The notes: generated from the sequence alone by a model not told the origin. Shown: positions 4,559 to 13,257, counted from the first letter of the stretch. The stretch: 35,565 nt of DNA from a virus (IMGVR_UViG_3300027138_000013:1-35565), one strand, 5' to 3'. Program-made: numbers and translations.

Positions 4559-6241
4559 ATGAGAATTGTAGGACGAAATAAAAAGGGGCAAAAAATACTG
4601 ATAACGGTTCCAGATTTAGATGATCCTGCGGTTATCATGGAGGCAGCAAGGGCAGCACAATCAGCAGCAAGAATGGCAGCCTTATCTACGGTAAACCAAG
4701 CATCTGCAGACGGATCTGGAGATGGTGAAGGAAGTAGCCCTGGGTCAACACCTACTCCTACTCCAACGCCTACAATAACCCCTACACCAACCGCTACTTC
4801 GACACCTACTCCAACTCCTACTCCAACTCTACCACCTGTAGATTTTGGGTTAATGATTGAGTTGGATGCATATAATATAACAAGCTATCCAGGCTCCGGG
4901 TCGTCTGTTAATAATTTAGTAAACGTTGGACAATACACTCATACATTAACAGGCGCAACTTACACCGAATTAAATTGTGTAAAATGCTTTGATTGCACAA
5001 CGGGAACTAATAGAGTCGTTGTAAATGGAACGGGTCCAACATTACCAACAACGGGATATACGTATATTACTTGGGCTAAATTAGAACCAACATCGTCATT
5101 TAGAACATTACTTTATGTAAATTCGCCTAAATACACACCGATAACAATCCCTAACGGAACCGACACATTAGGATATTGGGACACAGCATTTAGAAGTTCG
5201 GGATACAACGTTTCATCTTCGGTGGGTGTCTGGGCCCAGTATGCTGTAGTCGGCGATAATTCATCTCAAACATTTTACATAAATGGTTCACAAGTTGGAA
5301 GTTCAATAGCTTATGGTTCGGGTGGCAGAACACATTGGGGTTGGGGTAATAATGATCTTGCTGGACAACCATGGGGATATGTTGCCAATTTGTATTTGTA
5401 TAACAGAAAGTTATCACTCTCTGAAATAACGCAAAAATACAACTATTTATCAAATAGATTTGTAGGATGTCCACCAACAGCAACACCAACTCCGACACCA
5501 ACTCCGACACCAACAGCAACACCAACAGCAACACCAACAGCAACACCAACTCCGACACCAACGCCTGAACCAGTCGCTGCTAATCTTGTGTTACACTATG
5601 ATCCAAGCGATGCAACAAGTTATCCTGGATCTGGGACCACGATAAATGATATATCAGGTAATGGGTTACATGGAACAATGTCTAATATTACGTTTACATC
5701 ACCTTATTTTTCATATAATGGTTCATCATCTCAAATTAGTGTTGCTGACAACCCATTGTTAGAGCCAGGTAGTGGTGATTGGTCTATTGAGTTTTGGGTA
5801 AACCATACGGTTATTGCAGGCTCAAGTCGAGTTTTAATTGGAAAAACAAACGGTGGTATGTCTGCGGATTGGGGATATGGGTTAAGAACTTTCTCAAATG
5901 GTAATACGTATATGGAAGTAGGTGATGGATCGACATCAACGGCATCACCAGCTGCAGTTTTAAATATTAATACTTGGTATCAAGTTGTAGGTGTATGGAC
6001 TAACGTTGCAAGTAATTCATTAGCTCTTTATATAAATGGTAGTTTAATTGGAAGTAACTCTCATTCATTTACAAGTATTAAAAACACGACAGCCGCTTTA
6101 TATATGGGTTCATTTAATGGGGGACAATTTTCTCAATGGTTGAATGGTAAAATGGGCATTGTTAGAATGTATAATAAATCCTTAACAGGATCGGAAGTAT
6201 TACAGAACTTTAATGCTGATAAATCAAAGTATGGATTGTAA
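4559..6241 (+). CDS. two-domain LamG-like adhesin with PT-repeat linkers
   Basis: A 560-aa protein with a modular plan. A short helical N-terminus rich in Ala (1-50) probably anchors it to the virion. A Thr-Pro linker (about 63-96) leads to a concanavalin/LamG-like jelly-roll (about 97-300: SYPGSGSSVNNL, WGYVANLYLYNRKLSLSEI). A second Thr-Pro linker (about 303-335) leads to a second jelly-roll (about 338-560: SYPGSGTTINDISGNGLHG, WLNGKMGIVRMYNKSLTGSE). The two domains share the same opening and closing signatures, so one arose by duplication. Such domains bind carbohydrate; an exposed decoration or fibre protein for host or surface glycans is likely. It follows the array terminator and has no Shine-Dalgarno; TACTTAT upstream may be a variant late box. 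Confidence 0.78.
   Translation: MRIVGRNKKGQKILITVPDLDDPAVIMEAARAAQSAARMAALSTVNQASADGSGDGEGSSPGSTPTPTPTPTITPTPTATSTPTPTPTPTLPPVDFGLMIELDAYNITSYPGSGSSVNNLVNVGQYTHTLTGATYTELNCVKCFDCTTGTNRVVVNGTGPTLPTTGYTYITWAKLEPTSSFRTLLYVNSPKYTPITIPNGTDTLGYWDTAFRSSGYNVSSSVGVWAQYAVVGDNSSQTFYINGSQVGSSIAYGSGGRTHWGWGNNDLAGQPWGYVANLYLYNRKLSLSEITQKYNYLSNRFVGCPPTATPTPTPTPTPTATPTATPTATPTPTPTPEPVAANLVLHYDPSDATSYPGSGTTINDISGNGLHGTMSNITFTSPYFSYNGSSSQISVADNPLLEPGSGDWSIEFWVNHTVIAGSSRVLIGKTNGGMSADWGYGLRTFSNGNTYMEVGDGSTSTASPAAVLNINTWYQVVGVWTNVASNSLALYINGSLIGSNSHSFTSIKNTTAALYMGSFNGGQFSQWLNGKMGIVRMYNKSLTGSEVLQNFNADKSKYGL
4748..4836 (+). repeat. Thr-Pro (PT) codon repeat, first linker
   Basis: Tandem ACN-CCN codons encode an extended Thr-Pro linker. 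A second, longer tract lies at 5475-5566. Simple repeats like these change length by slippage, which would alter the reach of the adhesin domains. Confidence 0.75.
5475..5566 (+). repeat. Thr-Pro/Ala-Thr-Pro repeat, second linker
   Basis: Twelve-base and six-base units alternate between ACACCAACTCCG-like and ACACCAACAGCA-like forms, encoding TPTPTPTATPTATP. A long open frame on the other strand here is only a by-product of this repeat. Confidence 0.75.
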
Positions 6242-6248
6242 AATCATT

Positions 6249-6452
6249 ATGATGAATCACGGAATGAAAAATATGTCTTTATATAACACGTTTCTTCAGA
6301 TGAAAACTGAGATAGACCGCCATAAATGGATTGAAAGTGAAAAAAATCACCACGATATTGGTTTTGAAAAAGCATTGGTAGATTGGATTGGTAAACACAG
6401 AGTTGGCTGGGTTAATAGTTACAATACAACGCACGATGAAAAACAAAGATAG
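6249..6452 (+). CDS. small conserved-looking phage protein
   Basis: A 67-aa protein; the core EIDRHKWIESEKNHHDIGFEKALVDWIGKHR is strongly patterned and typical of a small helical domain that recurs in phage and bacterial hypothetical proteins. No function known to me. I prefer the start at 6249 rather than 6213, because the latter would overlap the end of the adhesin gene. Its 3' end overlaps the glycosyltransferase start by 17 bp, so the two are probably translationally coupled. Confidence 0.65.
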   Translation: MMNHGMKNMSLYNTFLQMKTEIDRHKWIESEKNHHDIGFEKALVDWIGKHRVGWVNSYNTTHDEKQR

Positions 6453-7656
6453 AGTAGTAATTGTATCAAGTTATGGCAATCCATTAGCTATTAATGTTTG
6501 GATCAAGTATTATGAGAAGTATTGGATGGATATTGTTGATAAGGTATACATTGTTGCTGGAGGAGAATTACTAGATCTTCAAGATAAATTGATCGAAGCA
6601 AACACCAAACTGTGTGACCATTATAACAAAAAAACCAACAGCAACAAGCTACATTTTATCTACGCAAACGACTCGAGCGACCGACATACTTTGTCAACAC
6701 ACGCACATTTGTTGTTTAACGGAACCAAATATGCTTGTATGCATCACAAAGATGCCACGTTATTTTATGTAGACGATGATCTTTTCATTTTGGACAAAAA
6801 TTATATTGACGATTGTTTCAAGAAGATAGAGTCTGGAGAATATTTGTATGGCGGTCAAGTTACACCCAGACCATCATTTGGAGAAAAATCTCATACACTT
6901 GGTTGGTTTTCTTTTTGTGATTTGAATGTCACACGTTATTTAATTGAACAATATGAATCATCAATGAATGAATACTTTTCAAATATTGATATATCATATC
7001 TACAAGCAAGTTTAATTTCTGGAGAATATGACTCAGATCCAAAACTAAAAAATAATATGGATTGGGTATATCTTAACATTAATATGTTCAAGGCATATAT
7101 TCATCAATATGGAAACATATTTGGCAGCATACAATATGTTCCAGGCATAAATTTTAACTTCATAAATTATGTAACTGATTATCTTGCTACAGATGAAGTC
7201 TATTGGTTATTTTCAAAAATGACCCGTGAATATTGTGGTAGAGACAAAGAGTTTGTGTTGTCAACAAAACCCGAAATGATGTCGCAACTTTACATACATC
7301 AACATATGAATATTGATGAACAAGTTGATGCGTTGATAAAAACTAATCCAGTATGTTATCACATTTCTGGAAACTATCGTCAGTTCAATTTTTGTTACAA
7401 AATACCTTTTGAGCAAATATGTGAGGAATTGGATAGACTAGACATGCTTCAAAAAGATTACGAGAATTACAAACTGTTGGTATTGATCAAGTTATCTTTG
7501 GATTGTTGGGATCATGACCACATTGATACAGGTGAAATACGTTCGACTATGCAACGATACTATGATCACGTTTATACGTTGCCAAATTTGTCTGACTTTA
7601 TGTCCAAGGAAAACATAGCAAAGATTCAAAATGTGGTGATGCGAAACATTCAGTAA
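6436..7656 (+). CDS. glycosyltransferase-like protein (GT-A type)
   Basis: A 406-aa protein. The N-terminus RVVIVSSYGNP with VYIVAGG (about residues 6-43) looks like the nucleotide-binding strand of GT-A enzymes, and FYVDDDLFIL (110-119) contains the acidic DxD-type motif that holds the metal and nucleotide-sugar. No signal peptide or membrane helix. Phages use such enzymes to glycosylate DNA, virion proteins or host envelope; none of these can be singled out here. Start at 6436 (MKNKD) rather than an upstream TTG in frame, since the ATG overlaps the end of the preceding gene in the usual coupled way. Confidence 0.7.
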   Translation: MKNKDRVVIVSSYGNPLAINVWIKYYEKYWMDIVDKVYIVAGGELLDLQDKLIEANTKLCDHYNKKTNSNKLHFIYANDSSDRHTLSTHAHLLFNGTKYACMHHKDATLFYVDDDLFILDKNYIDDCFKKIESGEYLYGGQVTPRPSFGEKSHTLGWFSFCDLNVTRYLIEQYESSMNEYFSNIDISYLQASLISGEYDSDPKLKNNMDWVYLNINMFKAYIHQYGNIFGSIQYVPGINFNFINYVTDYLATDEVYWLFSKMTREYCGRDKEFVLSTKPEMMSQLYIHQHMNIDEQVDALIKTNPVCYHISGNYRQFNFCYKIPFEQICEELDRLDMLQKDYENYKLLVLIKLSLDCWDHDHIDTGEIRSTMQRYYDHVYTLPNLSDFMSKENIAKIQNVVMRNIQ

Positions 7657-7675
7657 AAAAGTTTTGTTTTGGGGC

Positions 7676-7703
7676 TTGACGAATCGGATTTGTAGTGTAT
7701 AGT
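7676..7703 (+). promoter_or_regulatory. sigma70-type promoter P1 of giant RNA
   Basis: TTGACG, 16-base spacer, TATAGT. It lies just after the glycosyltransferase stop and faces a 1-kb region without genes. Confidence 0.7.
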
Positions 7704-7771
7704 GAATACATACTTAAGTTCGTCATTCAACAACGAACTGAAACAATCGAAAAGAAAGTTTCGAAAAGTTG

Positions 7772-7799
7772 TTGACAAACCGAAAAACGGTGATAAGAT
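7772..7799 (+). promoter_or_regulatory. sigma70-type promoter P2 of giant RNA
   Basis: TTGACA, 16-base spacer, TAAGAT. In tandem with P1 about 96 bp upstream. The spacer contains CCGAAAAACGG, which could also form a hairpin in a P1 transcript. Confidence 0.65.
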
Positions 7800-8269
7800 G
7801 ATTGGACAGTAAGTTCTTTGAAGTAAAAAGATTTTGGGGGGTTTGACCTCCATATAAGATAGTGAGTAGTAATACTCATGAAAGAGGTAGTCCCCTAACG
7901 GACCCTCGCCTGGGCAACTAGGACACTCAAACAAATGGCAAAGTCTGTGACTTTCATCCAAAAGGTGGAAGTATATCCGACGATGGTGAGAAAAAGAACA
8001 TGTGTGGGTAACACTGGCATATGTTCGGTAACGGTGCCGCCGACCACTGCTCACAGCAAAACATCCAAGAGTAAGATTTAAGCCAAAGATACGGGTGTGA
8101 GACCGCAATCAAATGCTCGTATGTAGATTGATAGAAAGAGGACCAAAGGCCAACCAAGGGACTTGATCTTGAAAATCGGTGAAGTATCCGCAAGAGAAAC
8201 ACAAATGGCGTGTCGCATATTGTATCCCAAAAGGATATGAAACGACAAACAACGCACGTCATTGTTAGG

Positions 8270-8334
8270 TGCATGATAACTCAATGGTAGAGTAATAGCT
8301 ATGTAAAGCTATGTGTTGCTGGTTCAAATCCAGT
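8270..8334 (+). tRNA. tRNA-like domain embedded in giant RNA
   Basis: D-arm with GG (ACTCAATGGTAGAGT), anticodon-like hairpin ATAGC/GCTAT with eight-base loop TATGTAAA, T-arm GCTGG-TTCAAAT-CCAGT, acceptor TGCATGA/TCATATA with one mismatch. There is no CCA (T then ACA). The oversized loop and missing CCA argue against a working tRNA; its place on a ten-pair helix argues for a structural or mimicry role. Confidence 0.6.
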
Positions 8335-8774
8335 TCATATATACAAAAACGCAAAGTCGTTGTTTGTCTAGGATGAAAGTGACTTAACTCTGTGGTCGAA
8401 AGATAACACAGACAACGAAATGTCCGCAAGACACTAGTTGTTAATCGGAGTCTGAACGGTGTCCGCAAGACTTAACTGCTGTCGAAGGCAGACGGATGGA
8501 TGAAGGTTGAATAGTTCTAGGTTAAGGTTGATAAGCCACAACCCTAAAAAGGCAGTCATGTTGGATACGATTATAGGCGCAAGTCGTGATCGTGGATAAG
8601 TTAGGAAGCCTGTCCGCAAGATGGGTATAATCTAACCGAAGGTCAACAGTGAAGGCGGTAATCTCACGCCAAACACTTAATAAGATATTTGTTGATAGAC
8701 TTTATACGGAACATTATGTGAAATCCAACAATACTCTTATAAAAAATTGGTCGATATAATCACAATCTCATTTA

Positions 8775-8781
8775 TATTTAT
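8775..8781 (+). promoter_or_regulatory. TATTTAT late-promoter box
   Basis: Ends eight bases before the ATG at 8790; no Shine-Dalgarno is present. Confidence 0.55.
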
Positions 8782-8789
8782 ATGAGATT

Positions 8790-11700
8790 ATGGCCAAATT
8801 CAAAAACATCGCACGAGAGCAATTTTATCATAAACTCATCACTGAGTTTGTAAATTCCCAACACAAATCACAATTTACCGTCTTGAATGAAGGATTGGAC
8901 ACAAAGTCCAATCTTTATTATGCAATTCAACTGGGTGAACAAACTGCCAAGCAGATTGAAGCAGACATTTTGAGTGAATATCTCAATGAACACCCAGTTC
9001 TAAAGGAAGATATTTTTCAACGTGGTTTGGCCAAGACAAAAGCATGGTTGACTACACCACTTGGTAAAGGGTTCACCCAAGGTAAAGACACACAAGTAAT
9101 TCAGAACTTGTTTGCAGCTCTCAAGAAGAACACAGACAAAATCATCAATGCGGGTCCAAGTCCATTTGCTCCATCCGCTGAAGATGTCAAAAACAGTCCT
9201 ACACAGATTGGCCAAATTGGTGCATTGATTGGTAAAAGATTTGCTGCTCTTCAAAACAATCCAAAGTTAAATGTTCCAGCTACACCAGCAGAACAACAAG
9301 CTGGTATGGGTCGTATTCAACAATTGATTGATAAATTGCGTTCGACTGGTTTGGTCAAGGGTGCAGATAATGTATTGGATGAAATTGGTATTTTTGCTCG
9401 TCAACATCCTACATTGACCAACATGATTGTCGGAGGTTTGGTCGCCGTATTGACACTTTCTACAGGCGGAGGTTTGTTTGGTATTCCACTTCTAGGTAAG
9501 TTTTTGGTCGGCACAGCATTAAGAACTTTGCTTGGTATGTTGAAGGGTGAAAAAGCAACCCAAGCAGCAACAAAAGCAGCCGCAGTATCTGGTGCTGGTA
9601 TCGCAATTGGTAAGTTGTTGGGATTGTTTTATGATAAGTTGGCAGGTTGGTTGAGTGGTCCAGACGATGGATCTGCTCTTCCAGTTCCAACAAAACCGGT
9701 TCCTACTCCTCAAGCAATGGATGTTGATACTAGCGCATTGGGTAAAGAAGAATATCTATCTAGTTACAGAGGAATGTTGTTTAATAAGGCTGAGAATGCA
9801 GCTAGTGCTGAAGAGTTTCAAACATATCTTCAACAAATTCAAAACAGCGATGCTCAATATGGGTTTAATGGAGAACTTCCTCAATGGAATCCAGCAAATG
9901 CGAGTGGCCAGTTACCTATTGGAACTCCAAACGTAACTCCTCCACCAGTTCCAACACCAACCACAGTTCCGCCTGGAATACCACAACCAGGCTTTGATCA
10001 ACAACCTCCTGTAACTGGTGTTGATATTCAACCAACACTTACTACTCTACGTCCTAAGTTGGATGCATTGGCTAGATTGGCAAGCACAACGGATGTGAGA
10101 GGTGCTACTGCTCCAGCTGCAAGACAAGCACTTCAAAACTGGGTAGCTGGTATTAGTCAACCAGAAGCTCAAACAATGTTGGCAGATCCTAATGTGACCA
10201 ATCAACTGATGCGTAAGGGTGCTTTGGGATTATTGAAGAAGAAATTTGGTCTACAAGAAAGTGAAATTGATTTGTTGAAAGCTGAGTTATTGGGAAGTGC
10301 AATTGCATTGACCGAAGCAAATCCACTTACAGCTGCTAAGAACTTTATGTTTGGTGGTCCAGAAGTCGGTGGTAAAAATTCTCGTTTGGATTACAAACAA
10401 GTCGAAAGCGACTATTTGAAGTTCTTGAATAACATGGAAAGTTCTTTGGGTCTCAAGAGTGAAAAAGATATTCTTGATACATTGAAGAAGTATGATAAGA
10501 CATTCCCAGGCGTTTATGATTATGTGAAGAAAGTCCGTGACTGGTTGTATGGTGCTACACCAGAGTCTAATGCTGCAACTCCTGATCCAGTAGTTGTTCC
10601 ACCAGGCGAAGTTCCAACACCAACAAATCCAAATCCCGGCCCAGCAAATCCTACTGATCCTAAAACTATTCCAAAAGATCCACCAAAACAAGGTGATACT
10701 CCAACCCCAACTGTTGGTGGAGTATATTCAAATAAAAACTTGTCAAAGTATTTGGCTGCTTTGAAAGCAAGTCCGTTGTTTACTGGAAATCTACAACAAC
10801 GTGTGGTCAATATGTTGAAGGCTTCTGACAATCCAAATAGTCCAGAAGCAAAAGCAGCTATGGCTACACTCAAGACATTCTTGATCAATTTCAGCAAAGC
10901 AATTAGTGATGCTTCTGCTCAATATCGTCAAAAGATTGGAGATCCAAACGCAGTTCGTGCTGAAATAACAAAAGATCCTCAATTTACATCATTGGCTGAA
11001 GCAGCTGCTGATCTATTGGCACGAAACAAAGATAGACAAACATTTTTGGGTGAGTTCAATGCTTCTATACCAAACTTGGTTGGAGCTGCTTTTGAACTTC
11101 GTCAAGCATTTAATAGAAAGAATCCAAACAATGTATACGGTATGCAAAGAGCAGCTGCCGGTGCAGTTCCTCCAGTAATTGGATCTACAGTGTCAGAAGA
11201 TTTGGAAACCCGTGGTAAGGCTGTTGTTCCAAACTCTGGTGCTACCGGTAACTTGACTGGTCCAGACATTGCAAATGCTAGAGCAATGTTTGCTAAGTTG
11301 ATTGACTTGGGATCAATTCTTCAAAGAATTAACCCAGACAGTCTTGATAAGGCATCTTTGAAACAATTGATTATCTCGTTCTTGGATATTGGCGATGTGT
11401 TAGTATACAAGAAGGGTAGTAAGAAGACCAATAAAGCTGTTGATGCAGCACTTCAAGGTTTGGATCTTCTTGGACCAGGTGGTGCAGCTGTTCCACAACC
11501 ACAACAAGGTGGATTCAAACCTAAAGAAAAGACTTTGGTTATAGCTGGACCAGAAGAAAAACCATTGACACCAAAAGCTGTTTATCAATATTTTGGTGAT
11601 AAATGGAATCTTGTGACAAAGAGTGGATTACAACCACTTGATGTTAAAGGTGCGGCTAATAAGATTGCTAAGTTGAATGCAATTGCTAAGGATGGTAGAA

Positions 11701-11834
11701 ATGACTATGACAAAGCAATTCAATTGATCAAGACTAACAAAAATGATAAGAGCAAAGGTATTAGTTATGATCTAGGTAATCAAATTAAGGAAGGACTATA
11801 TGATCTAAACGATTATAGGAAGTTCTTTATCTAA
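8790..11834 (+). CDS. large putative virion or internal protein with hydrophobic and Pro-rich segments
   Basis: A 1014-aa protein of no family I recognise. The first 200 residues are helical and charged. About 211-290 is a hydrophobic Gly/Ala-rich stretch (MIVGGLVAVLTLSTGGGLFG onward) that could insert in or cross a membrane. Three Pro-rich linkers (about 293-308, 372-400 and 580-640; PTPTNPNPGPANPTDP in the last) separate helical Ala/Gln-rich domains. The modular plan, late-type promoter and lack of enzyme motifs suggest a structural or ejected internal protein. The ATG at 8782 is out of frame and is ignored. Confidence 0.6.
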   Translation: MAKFKNIAREQFYHKLITEFVNSQHKSQFTVLNEGLDTKSNLYYAIQLGEQTAKQIEADILSEYLNEHPVLKEDIFQRGLAKTKAWLTTPLGKGFTQGKDTQVIQNLFAALKKNTDKIINAGPSPFAPSAEDVKNSPTQIGQIGALIGKRFAALQNNPKLNVPATPAEQQAGMGRIQQLIDKLRSTGLVKGADNVLDEIGIFARQHPTLTNMIVGGLVAVLTLSTGGGLFGIPLLGKFLVGTALRTLLGMLKGEKATQAATKAAAVSGAGIAIGKLLGLFYDKLAGWLSGPDDGSALPVPTKPVPTPQAMDVDTSALGKEEYLSSYRGMLFNKAENAASAEEFQTYLQQIQNSDAQYGFNGELPQWNPANASGQLPIGTPNVTPPPVPTPTTVPPGIPQPGFDQQPPVTGVDIQPTLTTLRPKLDALARLASTTDVRGATAPAARQALQNWVAGISQPEAQTMLADPNVTNQLMRKGALGLLKKKFGLQESEIDLLKAELLGSAIALTEANPLTAAKNFMFGGPEVGGKNSRLDYKQVESDYLKFLNNMESSLGLKSEKDILDTLKKYDKTFPGVYDYVKKVRDWLYGATPESNAATPDPVVVPPGEVPTPTNPNPGPANPTDPKTIPKDPPKQGDTPTPTVGGVYSNKNLSKYLAALKASPLFTGNLQQRVVNMLKASDNPNSPEAKAAMATLKTFLINFSKAISDASAQYRQKIGDPNAVRAEITKDPQFTSLAEAAADLLARNKDRQTFLGEFNASIPNLVGAAFELRQAFNRKNPNNVYGMQRAAAGAVPPVIGSTVSEDLETRGKAVVPNSGATGNLTGPDIANARAMFAKLIDLGSILQRINPDSLDKASLKQLIISFLDIGDVLVYKKGSKKTNKAVDAALQGLDLLGPGGAAVPQPQQGGFKPKEKTLVIAGPEEKPLTPKAVYQYFGDKWNLVTKSGLQPLDVKGAANKIAKLNAIAKDGRNDYDKAIQLIKTNKNDKSKGISYDLGNQIKEGLYDLNDYRKFFI

Positions 11835-11858
11835 CAAATTAACAATATAATTAACGAA

Positions 11859-11890
11859 AATACATCTGCTTTCGGGCGGATGTATTTTTT
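11859..11890 (+). terminator. rho-independent terminator
   Basis: AATACATC (11859-11866) pairs with GATGTATT (11879-11886), followed by T residues, just after the 1014-aa gene. Confidence 0.88.
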
Positions 11891-11895
11891 GTTTC

Positions 11896-11923
11896 TTGAC
11901 ATTGTTAGCAAAAGTGGTAAACT
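11896..11923 (+). promoter_or_regulatory. sigma70-type promoter
   Basis: TTGACA, 16-base spacer, TAAACT, then AAAGGAG and ATG at 11935. A start seven bases after the -10 would fall at the end of the Shine-Dalgarno, so the true start may be slightly upstream. Confidence 0.7.
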
Positions 11924-11934
11924 AAAGGAGTATT

Positions 11935-12258
11935 ATGAATAACAGTAATATAAATAAACAAGAATTAGCAACGTTGGTCTTTAACGAGGAGTTGAAGTCT
12001 AATGTTGAAAATACATTGAAGAACCATTATGGAGTCAAAACGGTAAACTATCGTTTGATGACCTATGGTATGGGAATCGAAATATCTGGAAGTGATAGTT
12101 TTGATTTCATCCGTGGTGCAATGGTCAAGGTCAGTGGATTGCCAACCGAAACGTTTAGTATAATTTCAGAAGACAAAAAGTCACAGTCTGCATTTTATGT
12201 TTATATGCCTGAAAAAGATAAGGCACTAAACCGTAGAATTCGTAGAGACAAAAATTAA
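11935..12258 (+). CDS. hypothetical protein
   Basis: A 107-aa soluble, mixed alpha/beta protein (VNYRLMTYGMGIEISG, then AFYVYMPEKDKALNRRIRRD). No family recognised. It has a strong Shine-Dalgarno (AAAGGAG, five bases before the start) and its own sigma70-type promoter, unlike the TATTTAT-driven late genes, so it is probably expressed early or throughout infection. Confidence 0.72.
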   Translation: MNNSNINKQELATLVFNEELKSNVENTLKNHYGVKTVNYRLMTYGMGIEISGSDSFDFIRGAMVKVSGLPTETFSIISEDKKSQSAFYVYMPEKDKALNRRIRRDKN

Positions 12259-12282
12259 TCGATTTTTAGACATATTCTACGA

Positions 12283-12289
12283 TATTTAT
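12283..12289 (+). promoter_or_regulatory. TATTTAT late-promoter box
   Basis: Here the box is 30 bases before the next ATG (12320), which has its own Shine-Dalgarno (GAAAGGA); this would give an ordinary leader rather than a leaderless mRNA. Confidence 0.5.
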
Positions 12290-12319
12290 TCTAACCAAGA
12301 TAATGTGAAAGGATATTAT

Positions 12320-12463
12320 ATGATTGGAATTATTCGTAGAATTTTTAGTAAAATTTTTGGAACAAACAGTGGGTGCTGTAAGCTTCCAAATAAAGGCGAA
12401 CTGACTAATGAGTTACAAAAGTCATATGTTACTTCTCAGAAGTCATATGCCAGTTCGAAGTAA
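12320..12463 (+). CDS. small hypothetical protein (47 aa)
   Basis: Begins MIGIIRRIFSKIFGTNSGCC and ends KSYVTSQKSYASSK. The first 14 residues form an amphipathic, basic-hydrophobic helix, and a Cys-Cys pair follows; the tail contains a short duplicated KSY(V/A) motif. Good Shine-Dalgarno GAAAGGA eight bases upstream. It lies just upstream of the outer-membrane protein gene, probably in the same transcript. A membrane-associated role is possible, but nothing more can be said. Confidence 0.6.
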   Translation: MIGIIRRIFSKIFGTNSGCCKLPNKGELTNELQKSYVTSQKSYASSK

Positions 12464-12495
12464 ACAAAACACAAATAAAAGGAAAATAGATAAAT

Positions 12496-13200
12496 ATGAA
12501 GAAACTAGTATTGATGGTATTGTCAGTGTTTGCTGCTTTGTCAGTCGCTCGTGCCGCTGATATCGCAAACTTTAATGTTGACGCTGGTTACAACAACTAT
12601 TATGTTGTTAACGGCGTTGCTTACGCAAAGGACACTCCATACGCAGGTATTGGTGTTGTTAAGTCCCTCAAGTATGCTGATGTATACGCTGGCGGTCTTT
12701 TCACTGCTGATAGTAACAATGAGCAGTCTCACTGGTTTGTTGGTGCAGGTAAGAGCTTGAGTCTTAATAAGGATTTTGCTCTCCGTTTGGACGGCACTGC
12801 ACTTCGTCACCAAACTTCAACTGTTGGAATTGACAATTCTACGGAACTTGGAGCCAAGCTCGCTCTACAAAATCCATGGGTGACTCCATATGTTCGTGGT
12901 TCATTCAACTTTGAGTTGCATCAGAATGCATACTTTGTTGGTGCTGAACGTGCTCAGAAGCTCCCTCTTGGTTTCGTCTTGACTCCATCCGTTGAGTGGG
13001 GTAAGTCAACCTCTTATGAGGCAGTTAATGCCAAGGCTTCGTTGACTCGTCCAGTCACTTTTGCTTGGGGAACTGTTTCTCCTTATGCTGAAGTTGGTTG
13101 GTATCACAACAATGTTTTTGACACTACTGCTAGGGCATTTGCTTTGGGACGTTTTGACAACGACGTTGTTTATACTGCCGGTGTCAAGTTGAGCTTCTAA
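12496..13200 (+). CDS. phage-encoded outer-membrane beta-barrel protein
   Basis: A 234-aa protein. Residues 1-20 are a textbook signal peptide (MKKLVLMVLSVFAALSVARA) with an ARA cleavage site before ADIANFN. The mature part alternates aromatic and small residues in beta-strands (WFVGAGKSLSLNKDFALRLDG, YAEVGWYHNN) and ends in VKLSF, the terminal Phe signature read by the BAM machinery. Strand count suggests an 8-10 strand barrel. Shine-Dalgarno AAAGGAAA upstream and a terminator at 13229 bound the unit. Codon choice (GCT, CTC, CGT, GGC) is richer in G/C-ending codons than its neighbours, hinting at acquisition from a host or adaptation for high expression. Possible roles are superinfection exclusion or envelope remodelling. 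The protein class is firm; the role is inference. Confidence 0.82.
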   Translation: MKKLVLMVLSVFAALSVARAADIANFNVDAGYNNYYVVNGVAYAKDTPYAGIGVVKSLKYADVYAGGLFTADSNNEQSHWFVGAGKSLSLNKDFALRLDGTALRHQTSTVGIDNSTELGAKLALQNPWVTPYVRGSFNFELHQNAYFVGAERAQKLPLGFVLTPSVEWGKSTSYEAVNAKASLTRPVTFAWGTVSPYAEVGWYHNNVFDTTARAFALGRFDNDVVYTAGVKLSF

Positions 13201-13228
13201 TCCAAATAAGCCAAACTAATAAATCAAA

Positions 13229-13257
13229 AACCAATGGCAACCCCATTGGTTTTTTTA
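13229..13257 (+). terminator. rho-independent terminator
   Basis: AACCAATGG (13229-13237) pairs with CCATTGGTT (13243-13251), followed by a run of T. It ends the outer-membrane protein unit. Confidence 0.92.

Larger units (their letters stand above)
7710..8745 (+). ncRNA. giant structured noncoding RNA with embedded tRNA-like domain (GOLLD/ROOL-like candidate)
   Basis: About 1 kb with no convincing reading frame on either strand, preceded by two sigma70-type promoters. Structure is dense. Four copies of TCCGCAAGA (8187, 8423, 8462, 8613) each form a GCAA (GNRA) tetraloop closed by C-G. TATCC/GGATA (8223-8237) is a hairpin. ACAAACAACG (8245-8254) pairs perfectly with CGTTGTTTGT (8358-8367) and lifts out a near-complete tRNA fold (8270-8334). 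Size, many GNRA loops, a tRNA inside the fold and a phage setting beside tRNA arrays are all features associated with the GOLLD and ROOL large RNAs. I cannot verify their consensus by eye, so the class is an inference. The 3' end is approximate; no clear terminator is seen. Confidence 0.6.

Noticed and set aside
5190-5561. 123-codon minus-strand frame with Leu/Val repeats
   Set aside because: Antisense shadow of the Thr-Pro repeat in the adhesin gene.
4748-5566. PT-repeat region as a separate repeat element or mobile DNA
   Set aside because: It is in frame and forms linkers between two domains of one protein.
7650-8619. Several 60-150 codon minus-strand frames in the noncoding region
   Set aside because: Overlapping one another, odd Cys/Ser/His-rich composition, no start signals, and promoters face the other way.
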